From assembly GCF_000712035.1 (NCBI RefSeq), contig NZ_JONV01000012.1:1-45787 (forward strand): a DNA stretch of 45,787 nt, in the 5' to 3' direction. Positions 1 through 7,204 of this stretch are shown one piece after another. Positions within the stretch are counted from its first letter, which is position 1, and every line of letters starts with the position of its first letter. A model generated the notes under the pieces. The model was not told where the DNA came from. It saw only the letters and a list, made by a program, of their open reading frames with translations, and did no database searches. A program made the translations under genes and the position numbers. Origin of the DNA: Salinicoccus luteus DSM 17002 (GTDB taxonomy: Bacteria > Bacillota > Bacilli > Staphylococcales > Salinicoccaceae).

Positions 1-95
1 TCATATGTCATAGCGTTTTGTCATATGTCATAGCGTTTTGTCATATGTCATAGCGTTTTGTCATATGTCATAGCGTTTTGTCATATGTCATAGCG
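1..95. repeat. 20-bp tandem repeat, four full copies plus a 15-bp partial
   Basis: The unit TCATATGTCATAGCGTTTTG occurs four times without a mismatch (1-80) and is followed by its first 15 bases (81-95). On the minus strand each unit reads CGC TAT GAC ATA TGA plus CAAAA. It therefore repeats the last four sense codons (Arg-Tyr-Asp-Ile) and the stop of the adjacent dehydratase gene. The array runs off the left edge, so its true copy number is unknown. It may be a slippage-prone minisatellite or an assembly artefact at a contig end. Confidence 0.95.
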
Positions 96-1046
96 GATAT
101 TCTCCAACTGCCCCAGCTGGTCAAAGCCGACATTGCCTCCGGATATGACAAAGCAGACCTTCTCGTCCCTCTCTGGTGCATAGGCATCTTCCAGTACTGC
201 CGCCAAGCCTACTGCTGCTGAAGGCTCTGCAAGAATCTTGCCTTCCATCAACAGCATCTTCATCGCTTTCAGGATCGATTCGTCCCCTGCCTTCAGCATA
301 CCATCAGCATATTTCTGCACAACCGGAAAATTGCGTGCGCCCGGCTGCACTGAAACCAGTGCATCGGCGATTGTACTGCGGCTTTCGACCTTCATCCTGC
401 CGCCGTGCTCCAGGCTTTCACTGTACCGGGGCACTGCTGCAGGTTCCGCACCGAAGATGCGGATGCCGGATGCGCTCTCCTTGATGGCGGTCAGAATGCC
501 CCCAAGCAGTCCTCCGCCACTTGTGGGCACAATGACGGTATCGAGGGATGGATGCTGTGCCATCAGCTCGAGGCCGACGGTGCCCTGTCCCGCCATGATG
601 TCATCATCATCATAGGGATGGAAAAGTGTATATCCATTCTCTTTGGCCATCCTTTCACTGACGGCAAAACGCTCCGTGACTTCGGTCTGTACAATATGTG
701 CACCCAACTGTTCGATGGCCGAGGCCTTGAATGGCGGTGCAGTATCCGGGATGACAACCGTCGCCTCGATGCCGAGTTCCCTTGCGGCATGGGCGAGGGC
801 CTTGCCATGATTTCCGGATGAGGCGGTAATGATGCCCCTCTGCCTTTCTGCGTTGGACAATTTGAGGATCTTGCTGATTGCACCGCGGTATTTGAAGGCG
901 CCGGTCACCTGCGTGTTTTCAAGTTTAAGGTAGACTTCGCATCCCAGGAATCTATCCAGTGCGTGTGCCCTGTGCAGAGGCGTCTCCACGACATGTGCTC
1001 CGATCCTTGACTGTGCCTCCCTGATTTTTCCCAATGTAACTGTCAT
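81..1046 (-). CDS. Threonine/serine dehydratase, PLP-dependent, catabolic type
   Basis: A 321-residue fold-type II PLP enzyme that would deaminate L-threonine (or serine) to 2-oxobutyrate (or pyruvate). The PLP lysine is in TGAFKYRGA (K52), the substrate loop is ASSGNHGKALA, the phosphate-binding glycine loop is SGGGLLGG (about residue 176), and the PLP ring contact is ISGGN near the C-terminus. The protein stops after the catalytic domain and has no ACT-like regulatory domain, unlike biosynthetic IlvA, so a TdcB-like or broad hydroxy-amino-acid dehydratase is the better call. The start has a good AAGGAAGGGG site. The last codons lie inside the first unit of the 20-bp tandem repeat. The exact substrate cannot be told from sequence. 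Confidence 0.88.
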   Translation of the reverse strand: MTVTLGKIREAQSRIGAHVVETPLHRAHALDRFLGCEVYLKLENTQVTGAFKYRGAISKILKLSNAERQRGIITASSGNHGKALAHAARELGIEATVVIPDTAPPFKASAIEQLGAHIVQTEVTERFAVSERMAKENGYTLFHPYDDDDIMAGQGTVGLELMAQHPSLDTVIVPTSGGGLLGGILTAIKESASGIRIFGAEPAAVPRYSESLEHGGRMKVESRSTIADALVSVQPGARNFPVVQKYADGMLKAGDESILKAMKMLLMEGKILAEPSAAVGLAAVLEDAYAPERDEKVCFVISGGNVGFDQLGQLENIRYDI

Positions 1047-1069
1047 GTGATCCCCTTCCTTTCATCCCC

Positions 1070-1097
1070 ATTATACACGCGTCATAAAAACTCACAA
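1070..1097 (-). promoter_or_regulatory. Sigma-A-type promoter of the dehydratase gene
   Basis: On the minus strand, TTGTGA (-35) is followed after 16 bp by a perfect TATAAT (-10), about 24 bp before the dehydratase start codon. It lies in the divergent spacer with the YogA-like gene. Confidence 0.6.
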
Positions 1098-1185
1098 TTT
1101 TATAAATAGGGAGGCAATTCGGTTGCGGACGGGGAGGAAGGAGACTTATGATGAATAGGAGGAAAAAGAATGAGGAGGAAAAGAA

Positions 1186-2181
1186 ATGAAAGCAGTATTT
1201 CATGAAAAAGAGCAGGGCCTTAAAGGGCTGCACTATGGAGATATGGATGTACCGGAACCCGGCCGGGGCGAAGTGAGGATCAGACTGAAGTCTGCAGGCC
1301 TGAATCATAGGGATCTGTTTGTGCCCGACCGGCATAAGCCGGATGACCCGGCTCTGATTTTGGGATCTGACGGCGCGGGCACCGTTGATGCCGTAGGTGA
1401 GGGTGTCGGCAATGTGAAGGCCGGTGATCCAGTCATCGTCAACCCGTCATTGGGCTGGCAGAAGAACAGTGATGTGCCCCCTGAAGGGTTTGATATTGTC
1501 GGCCTTCCAGGTCATGGGACCTTTGCGGAGTATATTGTCGTCCCGGAAGAGAATGCGGTGCCAAAACCTGAATATCTGACATGGGAGGAAGCGGGTTCAT
1601 TTGCGCTATCCGCCATGACCGCTTACCGTGCCCTGTTCACCCGTGCCGGGCTAAAAGAGGGGATGAGTGTCCTGATTCCGGGTGGAACGGGCGGTGCAGG
1701 CATATATCTCATCCAGTTTGCAAAAGCAAAAGGAGCAACTGTCTACATCACTTCACGCTCCGAAGAAAAACGCAAAAAGGCGCTGGAGTTGGGTGCAGAT
1801 TTCGCCATCGACAGCGAGGCGGACTGGGATGATGCCATGGATGGCAAAAAGGTGGATGTGGTCATAGAAAGTGTCGGTGCGGCCACATTCAACAAGGCGC
1901 TCGATCAACTCGGACGGGGCGGAACGCTTGTCGCGTTTGGCGCTTCTACGGGGGACACTGTAGAATTGAACTTGAGGAAATTCTTCTACGGCCAGTTCAA
2001 TCTTCTTGGCTCCACGATGGCAAGTACCGAGGAGCTCCATCAGATGCTCGAGTTTTCAGAGCATCATCAGATCAGGCCGATCATCGACCAGGCACATCCG
2101 CTATCGGGCTACAAAGAGGCCTTCAACTATCTGGAGAGCGCTGATATGATGGGAAAAATCGCATTTACAATGGATGAATAG
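1186..2181 (+). CDS. Zinc-free MDR-family oxidoreductase (YogA/quinone oxidoreductase-like)
   Basis: A 331-residue medium-chain dehydrogenase/reductase. The N-terminal GroES-like domain carries the family pattern SAGLNHRDLFV and GSDGAGTVDAVGEGV. The Rossmann part has IPGGTGGAGIYLIQFAKAKG (about 165-185), fitting NADPH binding, then VDVVIESVGAATFNKAL and GGTLVAFGAS. The structural-zinc cysteine cluster of classical alcohol dehydrogenases is absent. B. subtilis YogA is the nearest relative I recognise; the substrate is unknown (quinones, enals or alcohols). The start follows AGGAGG with 6-7 bp spacing. The gene is divergent from the dehydratase and appears monocistronic. Confidence 0.85.
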   Translation: MKAVFHEKEQGLKGLHYGDMDVPEPGRGEVRIRLKSAGLNHRDLFVPDRHKPDDPALILGSDGAGTVDAVGEGVGNVKAGDPVIVNPSLGWQKNSDVPPEGFDIVGLPGHGTFAEYIVVPEENAVPKPEYLTWEEAGSFALSAMTAYRALFTRAGLKEGMSVLIPGGTGGAGIYLIQFAKAKGATVYITSRSEEKRKKALELGADFAIDSEADWDDAMDGKKVDVVIESVGAATFNKALDQLGRGGTLVAFGASTGDTVELNLRKFFYGQFNLLGSTMASTEELHQMLEFSEHHQIRPIIDQAHPLSGYKEAFNYLESADMMGKIAFTMDE

Positions 2182-2191
2182 CGGCGATTGC

Positions 2192-2226
2192 AGGGCGGAC
2201 ATGGAGTGGTGTTTCATGTCCGCCCT
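2192..2226 (+). terminator. Strong 12-bp hairpin after the YogA-like gene, no U-tract
   Basis: AGGGCGGACATG (2192-2203) is exactly repeated in reverse complement at 2215-2226 with an 11-nt loop. It begins 10 bp after the stop codon. No run of T follows, so it is either a 3'-end-stabilising hairpin or an atypical terminator. Confidence 0.5.
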
Positions 2227-2260
2227 ACAATGCTGAAGACTTTTACAAAAGCACTCGACG

Positions 2261-2285
2261 GTTAGATTTGTGTCAGATAGGGTAT
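2261..2285 (+). promoter_or_regulatory. Sigma-B-like promoter before yrhK-like and usp genes
   Basis: GTTAGA, 13 bp, then GGGTAT. The -10 matches the Bacillus/Staphylococcus sigma-B consensus (GTTTAA-N12-15-GGGTAT) perfectly and the -35 matches at four of six bases. It lies 47 bp before the chosen start of the YrhK-like gene, which is followed by a universal stress protein, a fitting target for general-stress control. Confidence 0.55.
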
Positions 2286-2332
2286 TGTTGGGATTAAGTC
2301 GCTTTATCAAACTGTGACAGGAGATGAGTGGA

Positions 2333-2659
2333 ATGCCGAAGATCAAAGATGAAAAAGATGTGTATGAACTGGATGTGGGGCGTTTCGAAATTTTTTTCAG
2401 GAAGCGCTACAGACTGCTCTCGATCATCAACGATCTATCACTGGGTCTTTGGTTTACAGTCGGCAGTATCATGTTCTTCTGGAGTACGACACAAACAATT
2501 GGCACATTACTGTTCCTGCTCGGGAGCCTGCAGCTTCTGGGGCGGCCGATACTGAAACTGATTCACGCCTTTTTTGTGAAAAGGGATACGCGCAGAACTG
2601 GAGGGCATCCTGAGGAAGAATATGACCTGAACCGTCCATATCGGGATGAAGCGGATTGA
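2333..2659 (+). CDS. YrhK-like small membrane protein
   Basis: A 108-residue protein with a charged N-terminus (MPKIKDEKDVYEL), then FEIFFRKRYRLLSIINDLS and two predicted membrane helices (about 32-50 and 53-70), and a hydrophilic tail rich in charges. This arrangement matches the YrhK-domain proteins of Bacilli, whose role is unknown. An in-frame ATG at 2324 directly abuts the GACAGGAG site and is unlikely to be used; the ATG at 2333 has 9-bp spacing. It is followed 25 bp later by usp, so the two probably share a transcript from the sigma-B-like promoter. Confidence 0.75.
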   Translation: MPKIKDEKDVYELDVGRFEIFFRKRYRLLSIINDLSLGLWFTVGSIMFFWSTTQTIGTLLFLLGSLQLLGRPILKLIHAFFVKRDTRRTGGHPEEEYDLNRPYRDEAD

Positions 2660-2684
2660 AATGGGTGAATGAAAGGATGAATGG

Positions 2685-3101
2685 ATGCATTATAAAAAAG
2701 TACTCCTGGCAGTAGACGGTTCGGAAAACAGCAGAAGAGCCGCATACGAAACCGCAAGATTGGTGGACGGGGGCGCAAATGTCACAGTGCTTCATGTGCT
2801 CGATCCGGACGATACGCAGAAGGATGTCGTACGGTCGAGTACAGAGAGGGAGTGGAACAAGCAGAAGAAGGATACACTTTCCACCGTCATCCGCTATTTT
2901 GATGAAGCGGATATTGATCATAAGTATCTCGCCAGACGGGGGCTCCCATCGAGGGAAATCATTGAGGAAGCCAATTCAGGCAACTATGAAGTGCTCGTCA
3001 TCGGCAGCAGAGGACTGAATATATTCCAGGAGATGGTGCTTGGCAGCGTCAGCCATAGAGTGGCAAAATACTCCACAATACCGGTCATGATCGTCAAATA
3101 G
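2685..3101 (+). CDS. Universal stress protein, UspA family
   Basis: A 138-residue single Usp domain. It starts with the typical strand and loop YKKVLLAVDGSENSRRA and ends with the ATP-binding signature GSRGLNIFQEMVLGSVSHRV (G-2x-G-9x-G-S), followed by STIPVMIVK. Such proteins bind ATP, act in the cytoplasm and are induced by starvation or stress. The start has a weak GAAAGGA site. Expression is probably by read-through from the sigma-B-like promoter at 2261, with the terminator overlapping its stop codon. Confidence 0.92.
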   Translation: MHYKKVLLAVDGSENSRRAAYETARLVDGGANVTVLHVLDPDDTQKDVVRSSTEREWNKQKKDTLSTVIRYFDEADIDHKYLARRGLPSREIIEEANSGNYEVLVIGSRGLNIFQEMVLGSVSHRVAKYSTIPVMIVK

Positions 3102-3130
3102 ACAATTCCGTAAAGGATTGTCTATTTTTT
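3098..3130 (+). terminator. Rho-independent terminator of usp
   Basis: ATAGACAAT (3098-3106) pairs with ATTGTCTAT (3117-3125), extended by T-G and C-G pairs, and is followed by six T. The stem includes the usp stop codon. Confidence 0.85.
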
Positions 3131-3189
3131 ATGCGCCTTGCGCACAGAAAAGGCTTGTGATAATTTTATAAAGGAGATAAAATATTTGA

Positions 3190-3262
3190 AAATTGAGAAA
3201 AGTAGGGTGCGGAAGCGAAAGGGCACCAACAGGGGGAAGGAATGAAACTATCATTTTGGAGG
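3190..3262 (+). other. Possible structured 5' leader of the symporter operon
   Basis: The spacer between the usp terminator and the small membrane gene can fold into a stem GGTGC/GCACC with a purine-rich loop and, just before the ribosome binding site, a short stem AATGA/TCATT. I do not recognise a known riboswitch class here. It could regulate translation of the following transporter genes or be chance. Confidence 0.25.
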
Positions 3263-3270
3263 GGATGGAA

Positions 3271-3522
3271 ATGACACAACGGTCAAAATTCAAGGATCCG
3301 GGTTTCATACTTGCGATTGTCGTTCTTCTGTATTCGGCATTCGTATGGATATGGTGGCCACATGAAACGTATGTTGCAGGGGTGGCGCTGACTGCCTGGC
3401 TCATGCTGGCCGGCATCATCTTATGGTTCATGCTCGCAGTCGTCTATGTTTTCTGGATTGAACATGTTGAGGAATCGGTGAAGGAAGAAACAGAGAGGAG
3501 AGGGCCGCATGAGAATAACTGA
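3271..3522 (+). CDS. Small two-helix membrane protein, putative symporter accessory subunit
   Basis: An 83-residue protein with two strongly hydrophobic helices (about 12-28 and 35-62) and a charged C-terminus (EHVEESVKEETERR). Its 3' end overlaps the sodium:solute symporter gene by 14 bp, indicating translational coupling. Short membrane proteins (for example DUF3311 or DUF485 types) often precede SSS symporters in Bacilli, as with B. subtilis yhjC-yhjB; the family of this one was not identified with certainty. The ATG at 3271 is chosen because TGGAGGGG sits 6-7 bp upstream; an in-frame longer version from 3193 has no ribosome binding site. Confidence 0.7.
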   Translation: MTQRSKFKDPGFILAIVVLLYSAFVWIWWPHETYVAGVALTAWLMLAGIILWFMLAVVYVFWIEHVEESVKEETERRGPHENN

Positions 3523-5008
3523 AGCGATCATCGTAATGCTGTATCTTCTATTCATGATCGGGATAGGACTCTACTTCTATAAAAGGGCGCGTTCATCCTC
3601 ATCAGATTATTATACTGCCGGCTCCAACATCAATACATTTGTCGGTGCATTTGCCATCGCAGCTGCCGTTGCCAGCTCAAGTTCACTGATGGGGGCAGTC
3701 GGCTCGGGCGTGACACTCGGTCTGCCGTATTTCTTTGCATATGCATTTGGGGCGATCGGCATCCTGCCCTTTGCGATGTTCCTCATTTCTGGCCAGGTGA
3801 GGCGGGCGGGCGTCAAGACGATGCCGGACTTCTTCGATCAGAGGTTCGGACGCTCCGTACAGATTCTTTCGGCCATCATCGTCGTGCTGGCAATGACATT
3901 CTATATGGTGCCGCAGTTGACGGCTTCAGGATTGATCGGGTCTTATGTTCTTGGTATTGATTATATATGGGCCGTCATCATTCTTGGCCTCGGGTTCACA
4001 ATCTATGCGGCACTGGGGGGCATGTGGGCGATCACCTACACGGATCTGTTCCAGGGAGCGATCATGCTCCTTGGTGTCATGGTACTCGCCATGTTTATAC
4101 TGTTCGATCACAGCGGGATATTCACGCTGCTGAACGACGCGCTTGCAGTCGATCCGAATTTCGGTGATGTCACACAGCCATGGATGGCATACTTCGGTCT
4201 CTTCATTGCATTCCTATGGTTCGGCATCATCTCGCCATCTGTCGTCATGCGTAATTTTGCATCAAGGGACGCGAAAACGGCACGACGTTCATCCATGTGG
4301 GGTACGCTCATCTACCTGCTGCTCTTTTTGAGCGGTATGGTTGTGGCAATGGCCGGTGCCAGCCTCGGCATCGCAGATCAGCTGGATAATGCAGATATGA
4401 TATTTGTATCTGTCATCGAACACTATCTGCCACCGATTGTAGGCGGCATCATGCTGGCGGGGCTCCTTGCCTCCATCATGTCATCTGCCGATGCGATGCT
4501 GCTCGCCGTATCTGCAGGTGTTGCATATGATATCTACAAGAAGAACATCAACAAGGATGCCAGTGAGCGTCTGATCACCCTGCTCAGTCTGATTGTCATG
4601 CTTGTGGCCAGTGTGGCAGGCATACTCATCGCCATCAATCCGCCGCAGCTCATCGCAATCATGGTCGGTTGGGTTGGCGGGTTCCTGTTATCCTCGTTCG
4701 GTATTCCTTTTGTGCTCGGCATCTGGTGGAAGCGTGCCAACAAACAGGGTGCATTTGCGGGTATGCTCGGGGGTGCAGCCGTATTCCTCATACTCGTGTC
4801 ACTGCAGATTCTGCCGACGAATGCCGAGCCGATCATTGCAGCGCCGGTATCACTTATACTGACTGTTGGTGTCAGCCTGATGACTGCGCCACCGTCCAGG
4901 GAAATACAGGACCAGGTCGACCGCTATCATACGCATATTGAAGCGGAAGTAAAAGCGAAAGCTGCCGTCACACAGCCTGAGGGGTATGGTTATGACACTG
5001 ATCGGTAA
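3509..5008 (+). CDS. Sodium:solute symporter family (SSS) transporter
   Basis: A 499-residue polytopic membrane protein with about 13 helices. SSS features are visible: SSSSDYYTAGSNINTFVGAF near residue 30, GGMWAITYTDLFQGAIMLLG near 170-190, and SSADAMLLAVSAGVAYDIYK near 330. It would import a carboxylate or amino-acid-like solute with Na+. It is coupled to the upstream small membrane protein (14-bp overlap) and to the downstream unknown gene (17-bp overlap). YhjB-like proteins are the closest relatives I can suggest; the substrate is not deducible. Confidence 0.88.
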   Translation: MRITEAIIVMLYLLFMIGIGLYFYKRARSSSSDYYTAGSNINTFVGAFAIAAAVASSSSLMGAVGSGVTLGLPYFFAYAFGAIGILPFAMFLISGQVRRAGVKTMPDFFDQRFGRSVQILSAIIVVLAMTFYMVPQLTASGLIGSYVLGIDYIWAVIILGLGFTIYAALGGMWAITYTDLFQGAIMLLGVMVLAMFILFDHSGIFTLLNDALAVDPNFGDVTQPWMAYFGLFIAFLWFGIISPSVVMRNFASRDAKTARRSSMWGTLIYLLLFLSGMVVAMAGASLGIADQLDNADMIFVSVIEHYLPPIVGGIMLAGLLASIMSSADAMLLAVSAGVAYDIYKKNINKDASERLITLLSLIVMLVASVAGILIAINPPQLIAIMVGWVGGFLLSSFGIPFVLGIWWKRANKQGAFAGMLGGAAVFLILVSLQILPTNAEPIIAAPVSLILTVGVSLMTAPPSREIQDQVDRYHTHIEAEVKAKAAVTQPEGYGYDTDR

Positions 5009-5582
5009 GCAGGAGAAATATATTGAACAACTCGGGGAGCAGACCGTGGAAGTAAACGAACTCCCCGGCATCATCAAGAAATCGCTCGGCATACGAGGGA
5101 AGTTCAAGCCGGGTATGGACGAAAGTGCAATTGCTGAAGACATCCATGCTGCAGAAGTGGTCTATCATCTCATGTGGATTGTACAGAATACGGTGGTTGC
5201 CACACGGCGGCCCTTCAAACCGAAACGGATACCCAATATCATATTCGTCGATGCTGTATCCGGATACCGGGGACTGCTCTCCACTGTTCCCTTCATATCC
5301 GAAACAGCAGTGGAGAAGGACAGGATCATCAGCCATATCATCGACGCCCAGGCGGTCGTACAATACATCAAGGATGTGCAAAGCAACCAGATAGACCGTT
5401 CCTATGTGCTCAAAAAGCCCGGCCACGAACAATCCGAGCCGAGACTCGTCCATCTGCCGCTATGGAAAGTCGAGATGAAAGGTCAGACCGGGAGGGAAAT
5501 ACATTACATCAATGCAAACACAGGGGACTCAGAGAATTTCATGAGCAGACGCTGGGCAAGTGGCGTTGACCTGATGAAGTAG
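4992..5582 (+). CDS. Unknown soluble protein coupled to the symporter
   Basis: A 196-residue protein with no signal peptide and no membrane helix. I do not recognise its family. Visible segments are an acidic N-terminus, VYHLMWIVQNTVVATRR near residue 55, PNIIFVDAVSGYRGLLS near 82, and a C-terminal stretch with LPLWKVEMKGQTGREIHYI. Its start lies inside the symporter gene, so it is probably co-translated with it and may assist or regulate transport or process the substrate. The in-frame ATG at 4986 abuts the GAGGGGT site; the ATG at 4992 has proper spacing. Confidence 0.7.
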   Translation: MTLIGKQEKYIEQLGEQTVEVNELPGIIKKSLGIRGKFKPGMDESAIAEDIHAAEVVYHLMWIVQNTVVATRRPFKPKRIPNIIFVDAVSGYRGLLSTVPFISETAVEKDRIISHIIDAQAVVQYIKDVQSNQIDRSYVLKKPGHEQSEPRLVHLPLWKVEMKGQTGREIHYINANTGDSENFMSRRWASGVDLMK

Positions 5583-5597
5583 GAAAGGAGAAGCAGG

Positions 5598-6332
5598 ATG
5601 ATCAATATAGTCCTGTACTTTATAATTGGATATATTTTAGTGAAGGGTATATTGATCTATTCTATTTCAGAACCCGATCCAAATCGCTTTCTCACCTTCA
5701 AATTAGGAGAAATGAGATTTAAACAGGCCGAAAACCTTGAGGATCTGGATATGGAACGGCTGCATCAGCTGGAAAAATCCACTTTAGTCCCTGTAGCGAT
5801 TGTGTATATTACAGGACTCATCATATTCCTGTTCATTAATCCGGTCATTGCCAACTGGTTCAGCCTGATGCTGGTCCTCATGCTGCTCGGATTGCAGGTG
5901 GTCATCGACTTCAATATCTACAGGAAGCTTAAAGACCGCCTGTTTGCCACTACAGCAGTGATAAGTGTGGCAGGCATTGTATCAGCGGGAAGTTTTGCCA
6001 TAGACAAGAGTGTATCATCGCCGAAGCTGCTCTTCTCTGAGGAGTATATGATGGAGAAGGAAGAGGAGCATTATATTTTCTATGAAAATATAACAGATGT
6101 GACAATGACGAAGGATACTCCGAATGTCCCGTATAACCATTATGTGTTCGGGTTCGGCAACCATATGAACGGAAAGTTTGAGGACAGAGAGGGCAGATAT
6201 GTTATAGCCTTGGGAGATAAATCTGAAGAAAGCATAAAAGTGGTGACAGACAGGGAACAGTATCATATCAATGCTGTTTCGCCTGAAACCACAGAAAAGT
6301 GGTATGAGGAACTGAAGGACAAGGTTCAATAG
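5598..6332 (+). CDS. Membrane protein of unknown function, paralogue A
   Basis: A 244-residue protein with a first helix at the N-terminus (about 3-20), two helices around 68-105, one around 113-133, and a C-terminal soluble domain of about 110 residues. The C-terminal part shares a line of motifs with the next gene: FYENITDVTMTKDTPNVPYN and WYEELKDKVQ here, matching PFDDIDRVEMTSEAPEIPFN and WYENLKEKTE there. The pair is therefore a tandem duplication. The soluble domain might be a PH-like or sensor domain, but that is a guess. It starts 15 bp after the preceding gene with AAAGGAG and ends at a strong terminator. Confidence 0.7.
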   Translation: MINIVLYFIIGYILVKGILIYSISEPDPNRFLTFKLGEMRFKQAENLEDLDMERLHQLEKSTLVPVAIVYITGLIIFLFINPVIANWFSLMLVLMLLGLQVVIDFNIYRKLKDRLFATTAVISVAGIVSAGSFAIDKSVSSPKLLFSEEYMMEKEEEHYIFYENITDVTMTKDTPNVPYNHYVFGFGNHMNGKFEDREGRYVIALGDKSEESIKVVTDREQYHINAVSPETTEKWYEELKDKVQ

Positions 6333-6357
6333 AGCATGGTTCAGCCATGCTCTTTTT
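6331..6357 (+). terminator. Rho-independent terminator after paralogue A
   Basis: AGAGCATGG (6331-6339) and CCATGCTCT (6345-6353) form a 9-bp stem with a 5-nt loop, followed by a run of T. It separates the two paralogous genes into different transcripts or reduces read-through. Confidence 0.88.
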
Positions 6358-6403
6358 GTCATTCCTCCCCCGGTATGGCATAATTCCCTAAGGAGGTATG
6401 ACG

Positions 6404-7120
6404 ATGATATTCACCTTAACTTATATTCTATTGGCTGGTATCCTGATCCAGAACTTCTACACGCATTTCTTTTCCGAAAAAAGAAACTACTTCAGCTTCG
6501 ATGATCGCCGCTTTACAGATGATGATTACCTTAAAGTGCAGAATCTCGGGATCGGAAAGATAGAACGCATTTTTCTCATTATTATGCTCGTGCTATCCCT
6601 GATGGCGTTATCCATTCATCTGTTCTTCGACCCAGTACTGTCGATATGGGCAATTGTATCGGTGGTCGGCATGCTGCTGATTTTGAATGTTATTGTTGAT
6701 TTGAAGCTCTATACAGTTACATATTCGAAGAGCCACCTGTTGATGGCTGGATTCTGGCTGGTGATCATCATTGGTGGTCTGGTCGCTTTTTGGAACCAGA
6801 GCGTAGATGATGTGGATGTCGAGTTTGATACAGACGGTATCGCAATAAACGATGAACCGCCAATTCCCTTTGATGATATCGATCGTGTGGAGATGACCTC
6901 GGAAGCACCAGAGATTCCATTCAATCATAATCTCTTCGGCACCCACCTGCAGCTCCATGGTTTCATAGAGGGTGAAGAAGCATTATATGACATGAACATC
7001 GAGGATCGTACCAGTGACATGCTTGTCGTTGTAACCGGCAATATCCGCATCTACCTCAATGACCGGAATGGTTCTACAACGAATGAGTGGTATGAGAATC
7101 TGAAAGAGAAGACGGAATAG
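6404..7120 (+). CDS. Membrane protein of unknown function, paralogue B
   Basis: A 238-residue protein with the same plan as the preceding gene: an N-terminal helix, two to three central helices (about 50-125) and a soluble C-terminal domain ending in WYENLKEKTE. Between residues 135 and 160 it is very acidic (SVDDVDVEFDTDG). It is clearly homologous to paralogue A although the two are well diverged. The function is unknown. The ATG at 6398 touches the AGGAGGT site with no spacer, so the in-frame ATG at 6404 with 6-bp spacing is preferred. Confidence 0.72.
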   Translation: MIFTLTYILLAGILIQNFYTHFFSEKRNYFSFDDRRFTDDDYLKVQNLGIGKIERIFLIIMLVLSLMALSIHLFFDPVLSIWAIVSVVGMLLILNVIVDLKLYTVTYSKSHLLMAGFWLVIIIGGLVAFWNQSVDDVDVEFDTDGIAINDEPPIPFDDIDRVEMTSEAPEIPFNHNLFGTHLQLHGFIEGEEALYDMNIEDRTSDMLVVVTGNIRIYLNDRNGSTTNEWYENLKEKTE

Positions 7121-7147
7121 AGGCTTCCTTTGACATGGAAGGCTTTT
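7120..7147 (+). terminator. Weak terminator after paralogue B
   Basis: CTTCC and GGAAG pair around TTTGACAT with one internal G-G mismatch and further pairs outside, then CTTTT. The stem is weak and read-through into the phosphatase gene is possible. Confidence 0.45.
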
Positions 7148-7204
7148 CATAATGTATGATAAGAGGGATTTCATAATATTAAAATTCAGGATGAGGTGCA
7201 GTGG

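Noticed and set aside
1-95. CRISPR-like array
   Set aside because: Units are only 20 bp and directly adjacent, without unique spacers, and no cas genes are present.
3190-3262. Glycine or preQ1 riboswitch
   Set aside because: The conserved core bases of these classes are not present; only generic stems can be drawn.
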